Source: Phytopythium helicoides
Taxonomy: Eukaryota > Oomycota > Peronosporomycetes > Pythiales > Pythiaceae
Reading direction: 5' to 3'
Length of the DNA stretch: 64,000 bases
Assembly (NCBI GenBank): GCA_024867545.1
Contig: JANFNE010000029.1
Coordinates: 248,001 to 312,000 of the forward strand
The position numbers and the translations under genes were made by a program. Numbering within the stretch: position 1 is the first letter of the stretch; every line of letters starts with the position of its first letter. Below the pieces are notes generated by a model that did not search any database, had not been told where the DNA came from, and saw only the letters and a program-made list of their open reading frames with translations. Shown in pieces: positions 16,526 through 25,987 of this stretch.

Positions 16526-19500
16526 ATGGTACTCACTCCCGAAGAGCGACGCGAGCGAAACCGACTCGCGGTTCTGCGATATCGAAGCCGGCAAACGCCT
16601 GCGAATCTAGATGAATTGCGTGTCCGTGATCGTGAACGACAGCGTGAGAGACGTCGTGAGCAACGCCGTGCAAACAAGCGGCAGCCTGTGGCGGTGGCAA
16701 CACCAGCAGCGCGTCCAGTAGTTGCGAATACACCCCCGGCAGCATCACCCGGTGCCTCGCGTATCAGCTCCCCACTGCGTGGCTGGGGCGACGATGGTAT
16801 CCCGCGCCTACGTCCAGTCTCAGCGGCTGCAAAAGAAGACGCTCTGCGGAGACTGCGACTTGCGCTCGGGGCCCATGGACTTGATGAAGTGACTTGTGCG
16901 GTGTGTGACTGCCGCAAGCTGCGGTCATCGTGCACAGTTGTTGAGATTTCAGATATCAATCGCATTGAGCAAATGCGCACCTTGCTGTCGAGCGACGCCG
17001 ACTGTCTGCCTGCTGAGCTGATTGCCGCGTACGACTGCTCTTATCGGAGTGAGTTGCTTGCAGGGATTCTATTGTCCAAGCGCGGGGTTCGCCACGACGG
17101 GATGCTAGATGTGTGCGGCGAGTGCAATTCCAGCTTACAGAAGAGTTCCATACCCAAATACTCAATCAAGAATGGTTTCTTCGTGGGCGAGTTGCCGCGC
17201 TGCTTCGCCAACACAACGCTGCCCGAGCGGCTCATGACACAGATGGTGTCGGTGGTCGCCGTCACTCGTGTAATGCGGGGTGGCGCCCACCGCTCCATTC
17301 GTTCGCATTGTCTGGCGTTTGATTGTACGCCCGGCCCGCCGGCAACACTGCTTCCGGTCCCATTAAGCGGCGTGACCTCATACCGAGTCGTACTTGCAGG
17401 TCCGTTTACTTCGGATCAGCAAGCTCAAGTCCGCAAAATGCATCAAGTCCGCCGCCAAGTTGTCAACGACTTGCTGCGGTTCTACCGCCACCACAATCCT
17501 ATGTACAAGTCTGTCAATGTCGACTGCTCCGACCTACCCGACGATGAAGTGCCCGGTAACATTGTTTTTGACGACCCCGACGCCAACATCGAAGTTGACG
17601 AGATGGATGCCGAGCACGACCGTGTCGGCGGCGTGTCAGACAATGACTTGACTATGGACGAGACTGAAGTTGTTGAGCGACGAGTTGTGTTCACTTCGGA
17701 CGATCGCGAGGTCAGTACGCAGGAGGCAGCCCTTGTAAGGCGTCAAGCCGGCCAAGGCTTGTCTGAGCCGCAATTTCTCGTTCGCCACTCGTCCCAATTC
17801 GCACAAAATGACAAGGGATTGCTCGCGCGGATGTTTCCGCATCTCTTTCCCTATGGAAGAGGGCACCCAGGCGAGCGTCGTCACGTCCCGGTCTCGTTCG
17901 AAGCCTGCATTCGACACTACAGTCGGCTCAGTTCGCAGCGGTTCGCGGAGGACGAGTTGTTTATGCTCGTCAGCTTTGATCACCTTGCCGTCCAAAAAAT
18001 GTTCACGCATGTTGCTCTAAAATGCCATCGGAATCCGGGAAGATTCGAGCCGTTCAGCGATATCACAGAGGAGGCGCTGGTGGCGGCGCTGAGCGAGAAA
18101 GAGCTACGACGTCAAGGGCGAAAGTCGAATCCAACAAGAGACGCCACGAGCGCTCATGCCTTCATGAAGACAGTCGAGATGAGCGGTGCAGCGTTGTGGG
18201 GGAGCGACGCTGAGCGCGCGCAGTGCCGGCGAAATGCGTTTGCATATCAAGCGAGATATGGGCAGCCAGCATTATTTGTGACTCTAACGCCCAACGTCGC
18301 CAACTCTTTCGTCATGGCGACCTACACTGGCGTCACGTCAATCGATACACTCTTCGATGCCGACTTGGCCGATCCCCCAGGAAAAACTAAGCTCAATAGC
18401 GCGAGCTTGAAGAACGATGTCGCCTCGGCTCGCCTCTTCATGCACAACATGGACGCATTCATCGAGCACGCACTTGGTGTTGCGCCAAGCCAAATGAAAG
18501 GCAAGGCATTCGACGGTCTTTTCGGCGAGATTAAAGCATACTTCGGCATGGTGGAAACTCAAGGCGGCGGAACTCTGCACGGTCACTTCCTAGTGTGGCT
18601 CGCCGACGCGCCACCAAACAGTGAGGCGTTTGACCGAGCCGTGAACGCCCATGGAGAAGAGTACTTCCGCGATGTGGCGGCGTTCGCGGACAGCATCGTC
18701 TCGACGGCACTGCCTTTGCGCGTGGAGGACTCGACGTGCGTTTTCTGTGGGCACACATACGCCGACTTGCAGAGTCTGCCGATTCCGCCCGAGGCTTACG
18801 AAGATCCGAGCCGACAGCGAGGTACCGCTCGTTCTGAGCCCCTGCTCGTCCGTTGCTCTGGATGCAGCAAGGAGATGAGCTCGCAGCACATATTGCGCCG
18901 GTTGTTACTCGAGAACCGACCACCTTCGTGGCCACCGCAAATGCGGGAGTATTCGGTAGACGAGTTCAAAGCCGCGGTGCGCCTGGAGATTCCCTGTCGT
19001 GGCAGTGCTGCGGCCGCAAAAGCCGCGGTTTCTCGCCGCGACTTGATGCTCGCCACGTCACATGCTGACACAGACGAGGCTGGCGACTATCTGCGGGCGC
19101 TCAATTGCGCGCCCAGTCGACCCGAGCGGCGGCAAGACGATTTGCTGCGGGCTGATGTAGTCGCCCAGGCAGTGGTGATGCAGCCTCCATCCTTCGACGA
19201 CATGCGGTGGCCTCCACGTGCGGTCGCATTTGCTGTATCCATGTTAGTTTTCATGCTTAATCTGCATTGGTGGTCACACGCTGGCAGCTGTTTTAAGAAG
19301 GCCCGTAGCACACTGCATGGCCGGTGTCGGTACGGATTCCCGCGTCCTCGGGTTGAACAGACCATTTGCGCTAGGGACGGAGTTGCGCTTGCACGCCAAG
19401 CCCCATTCGAGTTCGTCAATGGCTTCAACGCCGAGATGATGCTGGCATTCAAATCAAATCACGACATCCAGGTCATGCTTGGTGGAAAGCAGGCGCTTCT

Positions 19501-22500
19501 TAGGATCTTCTACGCGACCAAGTATGTGACCAAACTGCAGGAGCAAATTGACTCCATCACTGCTGTCGCACTGGCCGCTTTCAAGCGACGACAGCTGCGA
19601 GAACTGCGCGACCGAAATGAGGAAGTATCTCGCTCCACTCTGGGGCGCAGACGGGTTGCATCCATGATGTTTGCGATCTCAAATCGGCGAGAAATCGCCG
19701 GTCCGCTTGCAGCCTTGTACATCCTTCGTGGTTCGTGCGCATACATGAGCGCGCCATGTGCTACTTTGCCACTCCGAAGCGTCCTCGACGAGCTGATTGT
19801 TGAAGCCGCTCACGCATGCGAGCTCGTCGAGCTGCGTGGGAGCGACTGCCACATTCGCTTTCGAGCTGCGTCGTTTCTCGACGACTACCGCTTCCGGCCA
19901 GCCAGCCTCAGCTTGCTCTCTATGTATGAGTTTGCCATGAAGCATTTCCGCCGGAAAAGAACGGAGGCGACAACAGCATCCTCGTTGTTTGCGCCGGAGC
20001 ATCCGCTGTTCAGCTCGCACTGCGTGGGCTCGCATACGACTGAAGTTGTTCCAGTCGTTGCTGGCGTACGGATGCCATACGTAGACTCCGATTCGCCTCG
20101 AGAAATCGTCGCTAAGCGCAGCCAATGCGCGTTGGTGCTCTTTAAGCCATTCCGAGCGGCAAAGGATCTTGTACCTGATCCATCTAGTGACGATTGCTGG
20201 ATTGGTGAATTTGCACGATGGGAGCCCACACGAACAAGCTTTACTCGCGAAATCATGGCCAACATGGACGATTACTTCATGGCCGCGAAGCAGGCCAAAG
20301 AATGCGCTGACGTGGGTACTGTGGAACCCCGCCTCGAACCTGAAAATGACTCACTGACAGGCACGCACGAAGACATGGACGCCGCTCTTGACAGAATCCC
20401 CGCGAGTGGGGCTGCAAGCGCCCACGCTACAAGAACCGACGACTTCTTCCACATCATCGACGACGTCGACTTTGACGACTGCGACACAGTTATGCTTGAT
20501 GGCGATTCATCTAGCTTGCCGACGTTTCCCAACGTGATGTCTAGCTGCTCCTCTAGCAGCGCCTACCGAGATTTGCTAGGCGGATCTGCTCAAAGCGCTG
20601 CCGCAACCATCGCAAATGGGTGTACGCGCAGCCAGACGCAGGATTTTTCGATGGCTGAGTTGCAGCAATTCGTAAATAGCACGTCCAACGACGTCGCAAC
20701 GACGCTGCCTCAGCCGAATCCGGACCGCGACGACCGACCGACCCAAGTCGTTGAGCTCATAGCCAGCGAGCTGGAGTCATTCAGCGAGTGGACGCCGACC
20801 ACGCTATTGCCGCAGGCCGGTAGGCAACTGCAGCCGTATGCGTCGCTTGACCACGTCTCCAAAACCTTCACTCTCAATCAGCGTCAGCACGCGGCGTTCA
20901 CTACAATCGCAAAATCACTGCTTCGACGTTTCCTTCATCAGGAACTGGACGATGTCGACGACGACAGCCGAAGCTACCGCGCCGCCAACTTTGAGATGCG
21001 GCTCCGCGACGACCAGCTTCTCATGTTCCTCGGAGGCCCGGGCGGCACCGGCAAGAGCCGAGTGATTGACGCTGTCAATGCCTTCTGCTGCAGCTGGCGC
21101 CACGAAGAGTCGATCATTAAGGCGGCGCTGACGGGCAAGGCTGCCACGTTGATCGGCGGGCGAACGCTGGCAAGCTTCTTGATGCGCCTCAAGCATGCCA
21201 TCAAAGACAAGAAGTTTGACCCTGTCGATCTCTTGGTGATCGACGAAGTGTCCATGATGAGCAAAGCGGAGTTCTTGAGGTTGGATAAGCTACTCCGTCG
21301 GTACACGCAGGTGCTCGGTGCCCCGTTTGGAGGCGTGCACATTGTACTGGTTGGCGATTTCTTACAAATGCCACCAGTGAACGCTGACCCAGTCTATATC
21401 GACCCAGCAAACAAGGTCAAGGCGAGCACCACCGACATTGAGGGCTTTGAGCTCTGGCGAAAGTTCTCCACCGTCGTCGTGCTCGAGGAATCGGTTCGCT
21501 TCCGCCGGGATCCAGCGTGGGGGGACGGCTGTCGGCGCGCTCGTCTTGGAGAGTGGACCCCCGCGTTTGTCGATCTAGTCAACAGTCGAGTTCTCTTGCA
21601 CCTGCCCGAGCAGCACGCATTGACCGAGCCGAACGGGCCGAATGAGCTGAACGAGCGTGACGCGCAGCAGCAATCCGAGCTGCGGGGAGGGATCGGTGCT
21701 AATGCTGTGTTCGTGACGCCCGAGAACACGACACGGCTTGCCATCAACAATGCTTTTGTCGCCGAAGCCGCAACCATGCTGCCCAGTAGCGCGTTGCCTG
21801 TGCGGGTGGTGGCCAACTTCAAGGGCGCGTTAAATGGGCTTAGCCAGAGCGACGTCAAGTACGTACTGAGCCTGCCGGACAACCGCTTCGGCCGCATGGC
21901 ACCATACCTCGACCTTATCGAGGGCATGCCGGTGCAGGTGACCCAGAACGTGGCCACGGCGAAAGGAATCGCGAACGGCACGCTGGGCACCCTGGAGTAC
22001 GTCCACTTCCCCGCGGGCACTAGCTTCCGACTGGTCCGCGATGGTGCGTCGGGCACCGTCGTGCAGCTGCCCGACCGAGCGCCTGACTTCGCCATGCTTC
22101 GCGTTCCTCGGCCGCGCGCCACCGCCATTCGCCCAGAGCTCGATCCCGAGCTCTTCCCTGTATTCTTCGCCACGGAGGCGTACATGAAGTCGACGATCTC
22201 GTTGCCCAGAGCGCCCGACGGGAGCCCCCGCGCAATCACGGTCAAGCCACAGCAGCTGCCGTTCGTGTGCGCGGTGGGTTCCACCGTCTACAAGGTGCAG
22301 GGCGAAACTCTGGACTCAATGGTTGTCGTCGACTGGCGGTCGAGACAGAACGTCGTCAACAAGCCGCAGCAGACGTATCTGCTCGTGTCACGAGTCACGT
22401 CGCGCAACGCGTTCTTTGCATTACAGCCTCTTACCGCCGAGCTTGCAGCGTGGTCGAAGCCACCTGCAAGCGCACTCAATGAAGAAAAACGACTCAACCG

Positions 22501-22567
22501 CCTGAGCGATATTACTCTAACAAGCTTCCCCACTGCCGCGGTGCCGTGCGGCAGCACTGCGCTGTAG
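16526..22567 (+). CDS. Helitron Rep-helicase transposase, copy 1
   Basis: Intact single frame, 2013 aa. The frame opens at 16460 with GTG; the first ATG is 16526 and aligns with the start of copy 2. Order: Arg-rich basic region (residues 4-55); Cys-rich DUF6570-like segment (about 110-210); Helitron-like N region (GRGHPGERRHVPVS); Rep motifs FVTLTPN (about 580), LHGHFLVW with the metal-binding His pair at 685/687, and YATKY with the two candidate nicking tyrosines at 996/1000; PIF1-type SF1 helicase with Walker A GGPGGTGKSR (about 1503), Walker B VIDEVSMMS (about 1571), LVGDFLQMPPV and VNKPQQTYLLVSRVTSR. The encoded reaction is single-strand nicking and unwinding for rolling-circle transposition in the nucleus. 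All key motifs survive, so it may be autonomous. GC-rich compared with copy 2. Confidence 0.93.
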   Translation: MVLTPEERRERNRLAVLRYRSRQTPANLDELRVRDRERQRERRREQRRANKRQPVAVATPAARPVVANTPPAASPGASRISSPLRGWGDDGIPRLRPVSAAAKEDALRRLRLALGAHGLDEVTCAVCDCRKLRSSCTVVEISDINRIEQMRTLLSSDADCLPAELIAAYDCSYRSELLAGILLSKRGVRHDGMLDVCGECNSSLQKSSIPKYSIKNGFFVGELPRCFANTTLPERLMTQMVSVVAVTRVMRGGAHRSIRSHCLAFDCTPGPPATLLPVPLSGVTSYRVVLAGPFTSDQQAQVRKMHQVRRQVVNDLLRFYRHHNPMYKSVNVDCSDLPDDEVPGNIVFDDPDANIEVDEMDAEHDRVGGVSDNDLTMDETEVVERRVVFTSDDREVSTQEAALVRRQAGQGLSEPQFLVRHSSQFAQNDKGLLARMFPHLFPYGRGHPGERRHVPVSFEACIRHYSRLSSQRFAEDELFMLVSFDHLAVQKMFTHVALKCHRNPGRFEPFSDITEEALVAALSEKELRRQGRKSNPTRDATSAHAFMKTVEMSGAALWGSDAERAQCRRNAFAYQARYGQPALFVTLTPNVANSFVMATYTGVTSIDTLFDADLADPPGKTKLNSASLKNDVASARLFMHNMDAFIEHALGVAPSQMKGKAFDGLFGEIKAYFGMVETQGGGTLHGHFLVWLADAPPNSEAFDRAVNAHGEEYFRDVAAFADSIVSTALPLRVEDSTCVFCGHTYADLQSLPIPPEAYEDPSRQRGTARSEPLLVRCSGCSKEMSSQHILRRLLLENRPPSWPPQMREYSVDEFKAAVRLEIPCRGSAAAAKAAVSRRDLMLATSHADTDEAGDYLRALNCAPSRPERRQDDLLRADVVAQAVVMQPPSFDDMRWPPRAVAFAVSMLVFMLNLHWWSHAGSCFKKARSTLHGRCRYGFPRPRVEQTICARDGVALARQAPFEFVNGFNAEMMLAFKSNHDIQVMLGGKQALLRIFYATKYVTKLQEQIDSITAVALAAFKRRQLRELRDRNEEVSRSTLGRRRVASMMFAISNRREIAGPLAALYILRGSCAYMSAPCATLPLRSVLDELIVEAAHACELVELRGSDCHIRFRAASFLDDYRFRPASLSLLSMYEFAMKHFRRKRTEATTASSLFAPEHPLFSSHCVGSHTTEVVPVVAGVRMPYVDSDSPREIVAKRSQCALVLFKPFRAAKDLVPDPSSDDCWIGEFARWEPTRTSFTREIMANMDDYFMAAKQAKECADVGTVEPRLEPENDSLTGTHEDMDAALDRIPASGAASAHATRTDDFFHIIDDVDFDDCDTVMLDGDSSSLPTFPNVMSSCSSSSAYRDLLGGSAQSAAATIANGCTRSQTQDFSMAELQQFVNSTSNDVATTLPQPNPDRDDRPTQVVELIASELESFSEWTPTTLLPQAGRQLQPYASLDHVSKTFTLNQRQHAAFTTIAKSLLRRFLHQELDDVDDDSRSYRAANFEMRLRDDQLLMFLGGPGGTGKSRVIDAVNAFCCSWRHEESIIKAALTGKAATLIGGRTLASFLMRLKHAIKDKKFDPVDLLVIDEVSMMSKAEFLRLDKLLRRYTQVLGAPFGGVHIVLVGDFLQMPPVNADPVYIDPANKVKASTTDIEGFELWRKFSTVVVLEESVRFRRDPAWGDGCRRARLGEWTPAFVDLVNSRVLLHLPEQHALTEPNGPNELNERDAQQQSELRGGIGANAVFVTPENTTRLAINNAFVAEAATMLPSSALPVRVVANFKGALNGLSQSDVKYVLSLPDNRFGRMAPYLDLIEGMPVQVTQNVATAKGIANGTLGTLEYVHFPAGTSFRLVRDGASGTVVQLPDRAPDFAMLRVPRPRATAIRPELDPELFPVFFATEAYMKSTISLPRAPDGSPRAITVKPQQLPFVCAVGSTVYKVQGETLDSMVVVDWRSRQNVVNKPQQTYLLVSRVTSRNAFFALQPLTAELAAWSKPPASALNEEKRLNRLSDITLTSFPTAAVPCGSTAL

Positions 22568-23640
22568 GAGAAGTAGGTCTGCACTACATACCTTGCGCTT
22601 TGCGTGTATGTGCGTTTGATCGCTCGGCAAACAAAGCCATCGCCAGCAGCGCCTCTTGCATTCTTCCCGACTGCTGACCAGGAGCGCGTCTTGCATGCTT
22701 CCCGCCTGCTGCGCGTTTCGAGCTTTGGGGGAGCGCCGGCCTACCGTTGCAATCCAGGATGCGGCCGACTAGTGGGCAGAGCCTCAACTCTTTATACAAT
22801 TCCCAAGTCATTCGATCCGTTGGCGATCCGCATTGGATTCACATCGTTGTCTGCGTTGCCGAGAAGTGCAAGAGGCGCTCTAGTCGTGTGTCGCGAACGT
22901 CGTTCGATGACAGACAGCCTTAGCGCAACATCCTGTAGAGGGACCAACGATTGGCGTACCGGACCTTCGGCTCCGGGTTCGAAGTTCGAAGATTAGAGCT
23001 TTTTTTAACAACATTTTTTTTCATAACTATCGTATCGTTGTGCCTAGATATGATGTCTTGGACGAGAACGAACCATATGCGTCTGTTGTTCATGGTAGCG
23101 ATGGTGCTCGTTATTCATCTAGCAGTGCGTAGTTGCCGTACTTCCTGGAGTACTACCTGGTATCCGATTTGTAGTGGACGATTTGTACCGACGATACCTG
23201 TCAGCTGATTTGCCCGATGCTAGCGCAATAAGCCAATTCGCCTGGCTCTCATGCTGCATTTCACTGCTTCCTCATCGAAGTGAGACTACAGTTGGTCGCG
23301 GACACTGCACTGCACCCGCTACTCTCGATCATGAAGCAGTGCTAGGAAACGGGTTGTTTGTCATCCTGGACCTGTTTAGGGATGTATTTGACATACTTTA
23401 TTGCCGTGTAGTCTTTCTCCACTCGACCAAGAGTCCGATTCGGCCGAAGACAGGATATGTCGCTCGTAGTTGCAACTTTTCGTCAAGAGAATTGCTTCTT
23501 CTTTCTGGCCTGCACATCAACATGACACACGAATTCACAAGCATTGTTCCAAGCGATGAATTGTTTCTCGACCCCAGCTTGCGCATCAGTCGTGAGTGCA
23601 CTATATGTGATGATGCTTTCGATAGAGTGGTAAAGATTGT
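22568..23640. other. 3' flank of Helitron 1
   Basis: No gene was recognised. It holds a tRNA-A-box-like stretch near 22855-22880 and a hairpin (22959-22976, TTCG loop) followed by GGGTTCGAAG and a T run, resembling the structure at 13452-13510. I could not define a CTRR-type Helitron 3' end. Confidence 0.4.
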
Positions 23641-24340
23641 TGTGGTGCAATGGGAGTGATGAGTGTGAGGCTGTCGAAGCGGACGTGGAGGTGGCAAGCG
23701 ATATTATTATTACCACGATTATAGTGTGGTTGTGGACAGATCGCCTACGTTAAAAATGATTGGTGTCGTAGAGATGTTGGTGCTGCCAATAACCCAAAAC
23801 AACTCATGTAGCCGTGGTCGAAGTAGCGGTGTGTAGTGTAATGCACTGGAGATGGGGGGGGGGGGGGGGGGGGGGGGGGGTTGAGATGACAATGATAGCA
23901 TGGTTCGGAGAACAGTAGCGGCGCGAGAAGTGGTGTGGAGACGGGTGTCAGTGAAGGTAACAATGGCGGCGGCACGATCGAGGCATCATAAGTGGCGTTG
24001 TGGTGGGTGTAATTCGAATAGTGGAGCAGTAATGATGGTGTAATGGTGGTGGTGTAGAGGTGGTTTTGTATGATGGTGGTAGTGGCAATGGATTTGTGGT
24101 ACTGTGCTGGTGATGATGTAATGATATTTGATGTTTTTGTATCTGTGGTAGTTGTGGTGGTGACAATTATAGTGGATATGAGGCTGCAGATGGCGGTGGT
24201 GGAATATGGCGATGACTGTCACATTAACGTGGTCTTCGTGTTGCGGTTTTGTCGTTGTGTGCTGAATACTCTGTTGGCAAGTGTATGGATGATATATGTA
24301 TTGCTCGTGGAAATGGGTAGTGTGGTATGGTAGTGATTAC
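23640..24340. repeat. TGG/GTG-rich low-complexity tract with G27 run
   Basis: The plus strand is dominated by degenerate TGG, GTG and GAT triplets; the minus strand reads as His/Pro/Thr-rich nonsense. A run of 27 G's occupies 23854-23880. Strongly strand-asymmetric, G-rich on plus, and able to form G-quadruplexes. The exact run length may be unreliable in an assembly. Confidence 0.85.
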
Positions 24341-24738
24341 TCTTGATGATATTGGTCACGATGGCGAGATGGTCATGACGAGGTGCGTAGTGTCCTTGCT
24401 TTCAGAACCTGAGTAGGCATCGTGGATCACACAATGATGAAGTCAAAGCCTACTCATCCTAATGTGGGAATTTTGGCCAATCATAGACGGGAAACTTGCA
24501 GCACTGGTCTCGACGCCGTTTGCCAGTTGAGCGCGGATTCTGCGCAGCCCAGGACGTGCGGGTGCCTTCATGCGCGTGGACGTTGTACCGTGTAGTGAAG
24601 GGTCCTGCTAAAATTTGGGTTGAAAACGAGGAAGAATAATGCAGATAGTGAAGAATGAGTTGGTGCGGTAGCATACTTGCTGTGGATTTTAGCATGTAGA
24701 CGTAATGCACACGACACATTGGGAGTCTCCTATTCCCA

Positions 24739-25686
24739 TCAATCTGTCCCCTCAAACTGAGATGGTTGTGGGATCTTCATGATGCTGTACAGCTTTGCAT
24801 CTGCTTGGCAGCACTCCTTGAACAAATGCAGTTTGTACGGCGTGATGGATAAGACGTCGCCAGGCTTTGGTAATTGAGGGTTGCTCGCGTCAACCTCCAT
24901 GAGCGAGACTGTAATCAGGTATTGGTTCGCGATGAAAGGATCACGGCTCTGTGCTTCCTGATACTCCTTGTGTTAGTTTTACTGTTAGTTGGGATCAATA
25001 CTGCACCCAAGCAAGATAAAAAATCAACACCTGCTGTTGCTGTTCGAGTGGTTCAGGGGCTTGTGCCTCGCCAAGAAAGAGCCGTAAAATATGGATTCCC
25101 CTCACCGTATCTTGCCTCATCCAGAGCAGACGCGCTTGAATACGGATGCTCGACAACACACCATTGTCCTTCACATTGTTGCCTTGAATAAACTCGCGCA
25201 AACCTACTCAACAGGTATCATAAGTCAAAGTCAATATTCAGCACTCCTTGGTCACAGTCAGTGTGGTACCGTCGATAGTATTGATGAGTTGAACAGGGTG
25301 CTGATCCATGCTTTTCTTCATTTTTTTCAAGGGTGATTCATACGTCGACACTTGATCTTTTTCTCGCAATGTCTTCGCGACTCTCTTGGTGTCGCGTGGT
25401 TCCACCTTTTCCAACAAGCACTCGGGAGCGATATGTATATAGATTCCCTTCAGCCTCATCCACTTTGCAATCGTACCTCGCGCGGCTGATTCATTATCGA
25501 CACTGATGTTGGCTGCAGTTTTCCGGTATCTGTTATACCAACAGGTCTCGAAATCGCTGTCGTCAACTTGTTTCGCGGCCTCGTGCCTTGCTCGGCAGCT
25601 GGTGACGTGTCGTCAGTCGTAGTCTCGGTTGTGCTCGACACTTCGGCTTCCAGTGCCAACCCCTTGTCACGCTTCTTCGGTCCCAT
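24739..25686 (-). CDS. Helitron-linked OB-fold-like protein, copy 2 (spliced)
   Basis: Predicted exons 25686-25477, 25420-25270, 25203-25031 and 24966-24739 (TGA) give 253 aa; the introns (56, 66 and 64 bp) have GT-AG ends and keep the frame. The last two introns match copy 1 in position and phase; the first has no counterpart there. Matching motifs: MGPKKR start, YESPLKKMKKSM, SSIRIQARLLW, LRLFLGEAQAPEP, NQYLITVSLMEVD, PGDVLSITPYKLHLFKECC. The paired Gly-Asp turn and strand pattern suggest an OB fold. The gene lies divergently, 302 bp from the ATG of the second Rep-helicase, so a shared promoter is likely. Retention of length, introns and position across two diverged elements implies a selected role in the transposon. 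Confidence 0.7.
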
Positions 25687-25987
25687 ACCACGAGAGGTAT
25701 TCGCGGTTGTGGGCAAAATCGCAAGTGCCCGTGCGCTCGAGATAGCTGCTAAGTTGAACCCGCTGCGTGTCTTGTGTCGAACCAGCTTCGTGTCTATTGT
25801 GCAAATTGGGTGAGAATGGCTAACCTTCGCACACACGATCTAAGTATATGAGCTGCATGCAGCGTGTCTTTTCGCATTGGGACTGGACGGCTGAGAGCTG
25901 CAGTGGGTGCATGTGATTTTCCAATTCTTCAAGTCAGTCAGAACCATTCAAGAGCTTTCGAGTGTGTTACGGACGAGATTCTCACGG

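Noticed and set aside
21394..22284. 296-codon minus frame within Rep-helicase 1 and 251-codon minus frame 27421-28176 within Rep-helicase 2
   Set aside because: Both are antisense shadows of conserved helicase or Rep coding sequence.
23948..24222. His/Pro-rich minus frames in the TGG tract
   Set aside because: Produced by low-complexity triplets; no start context or homologous pattern.
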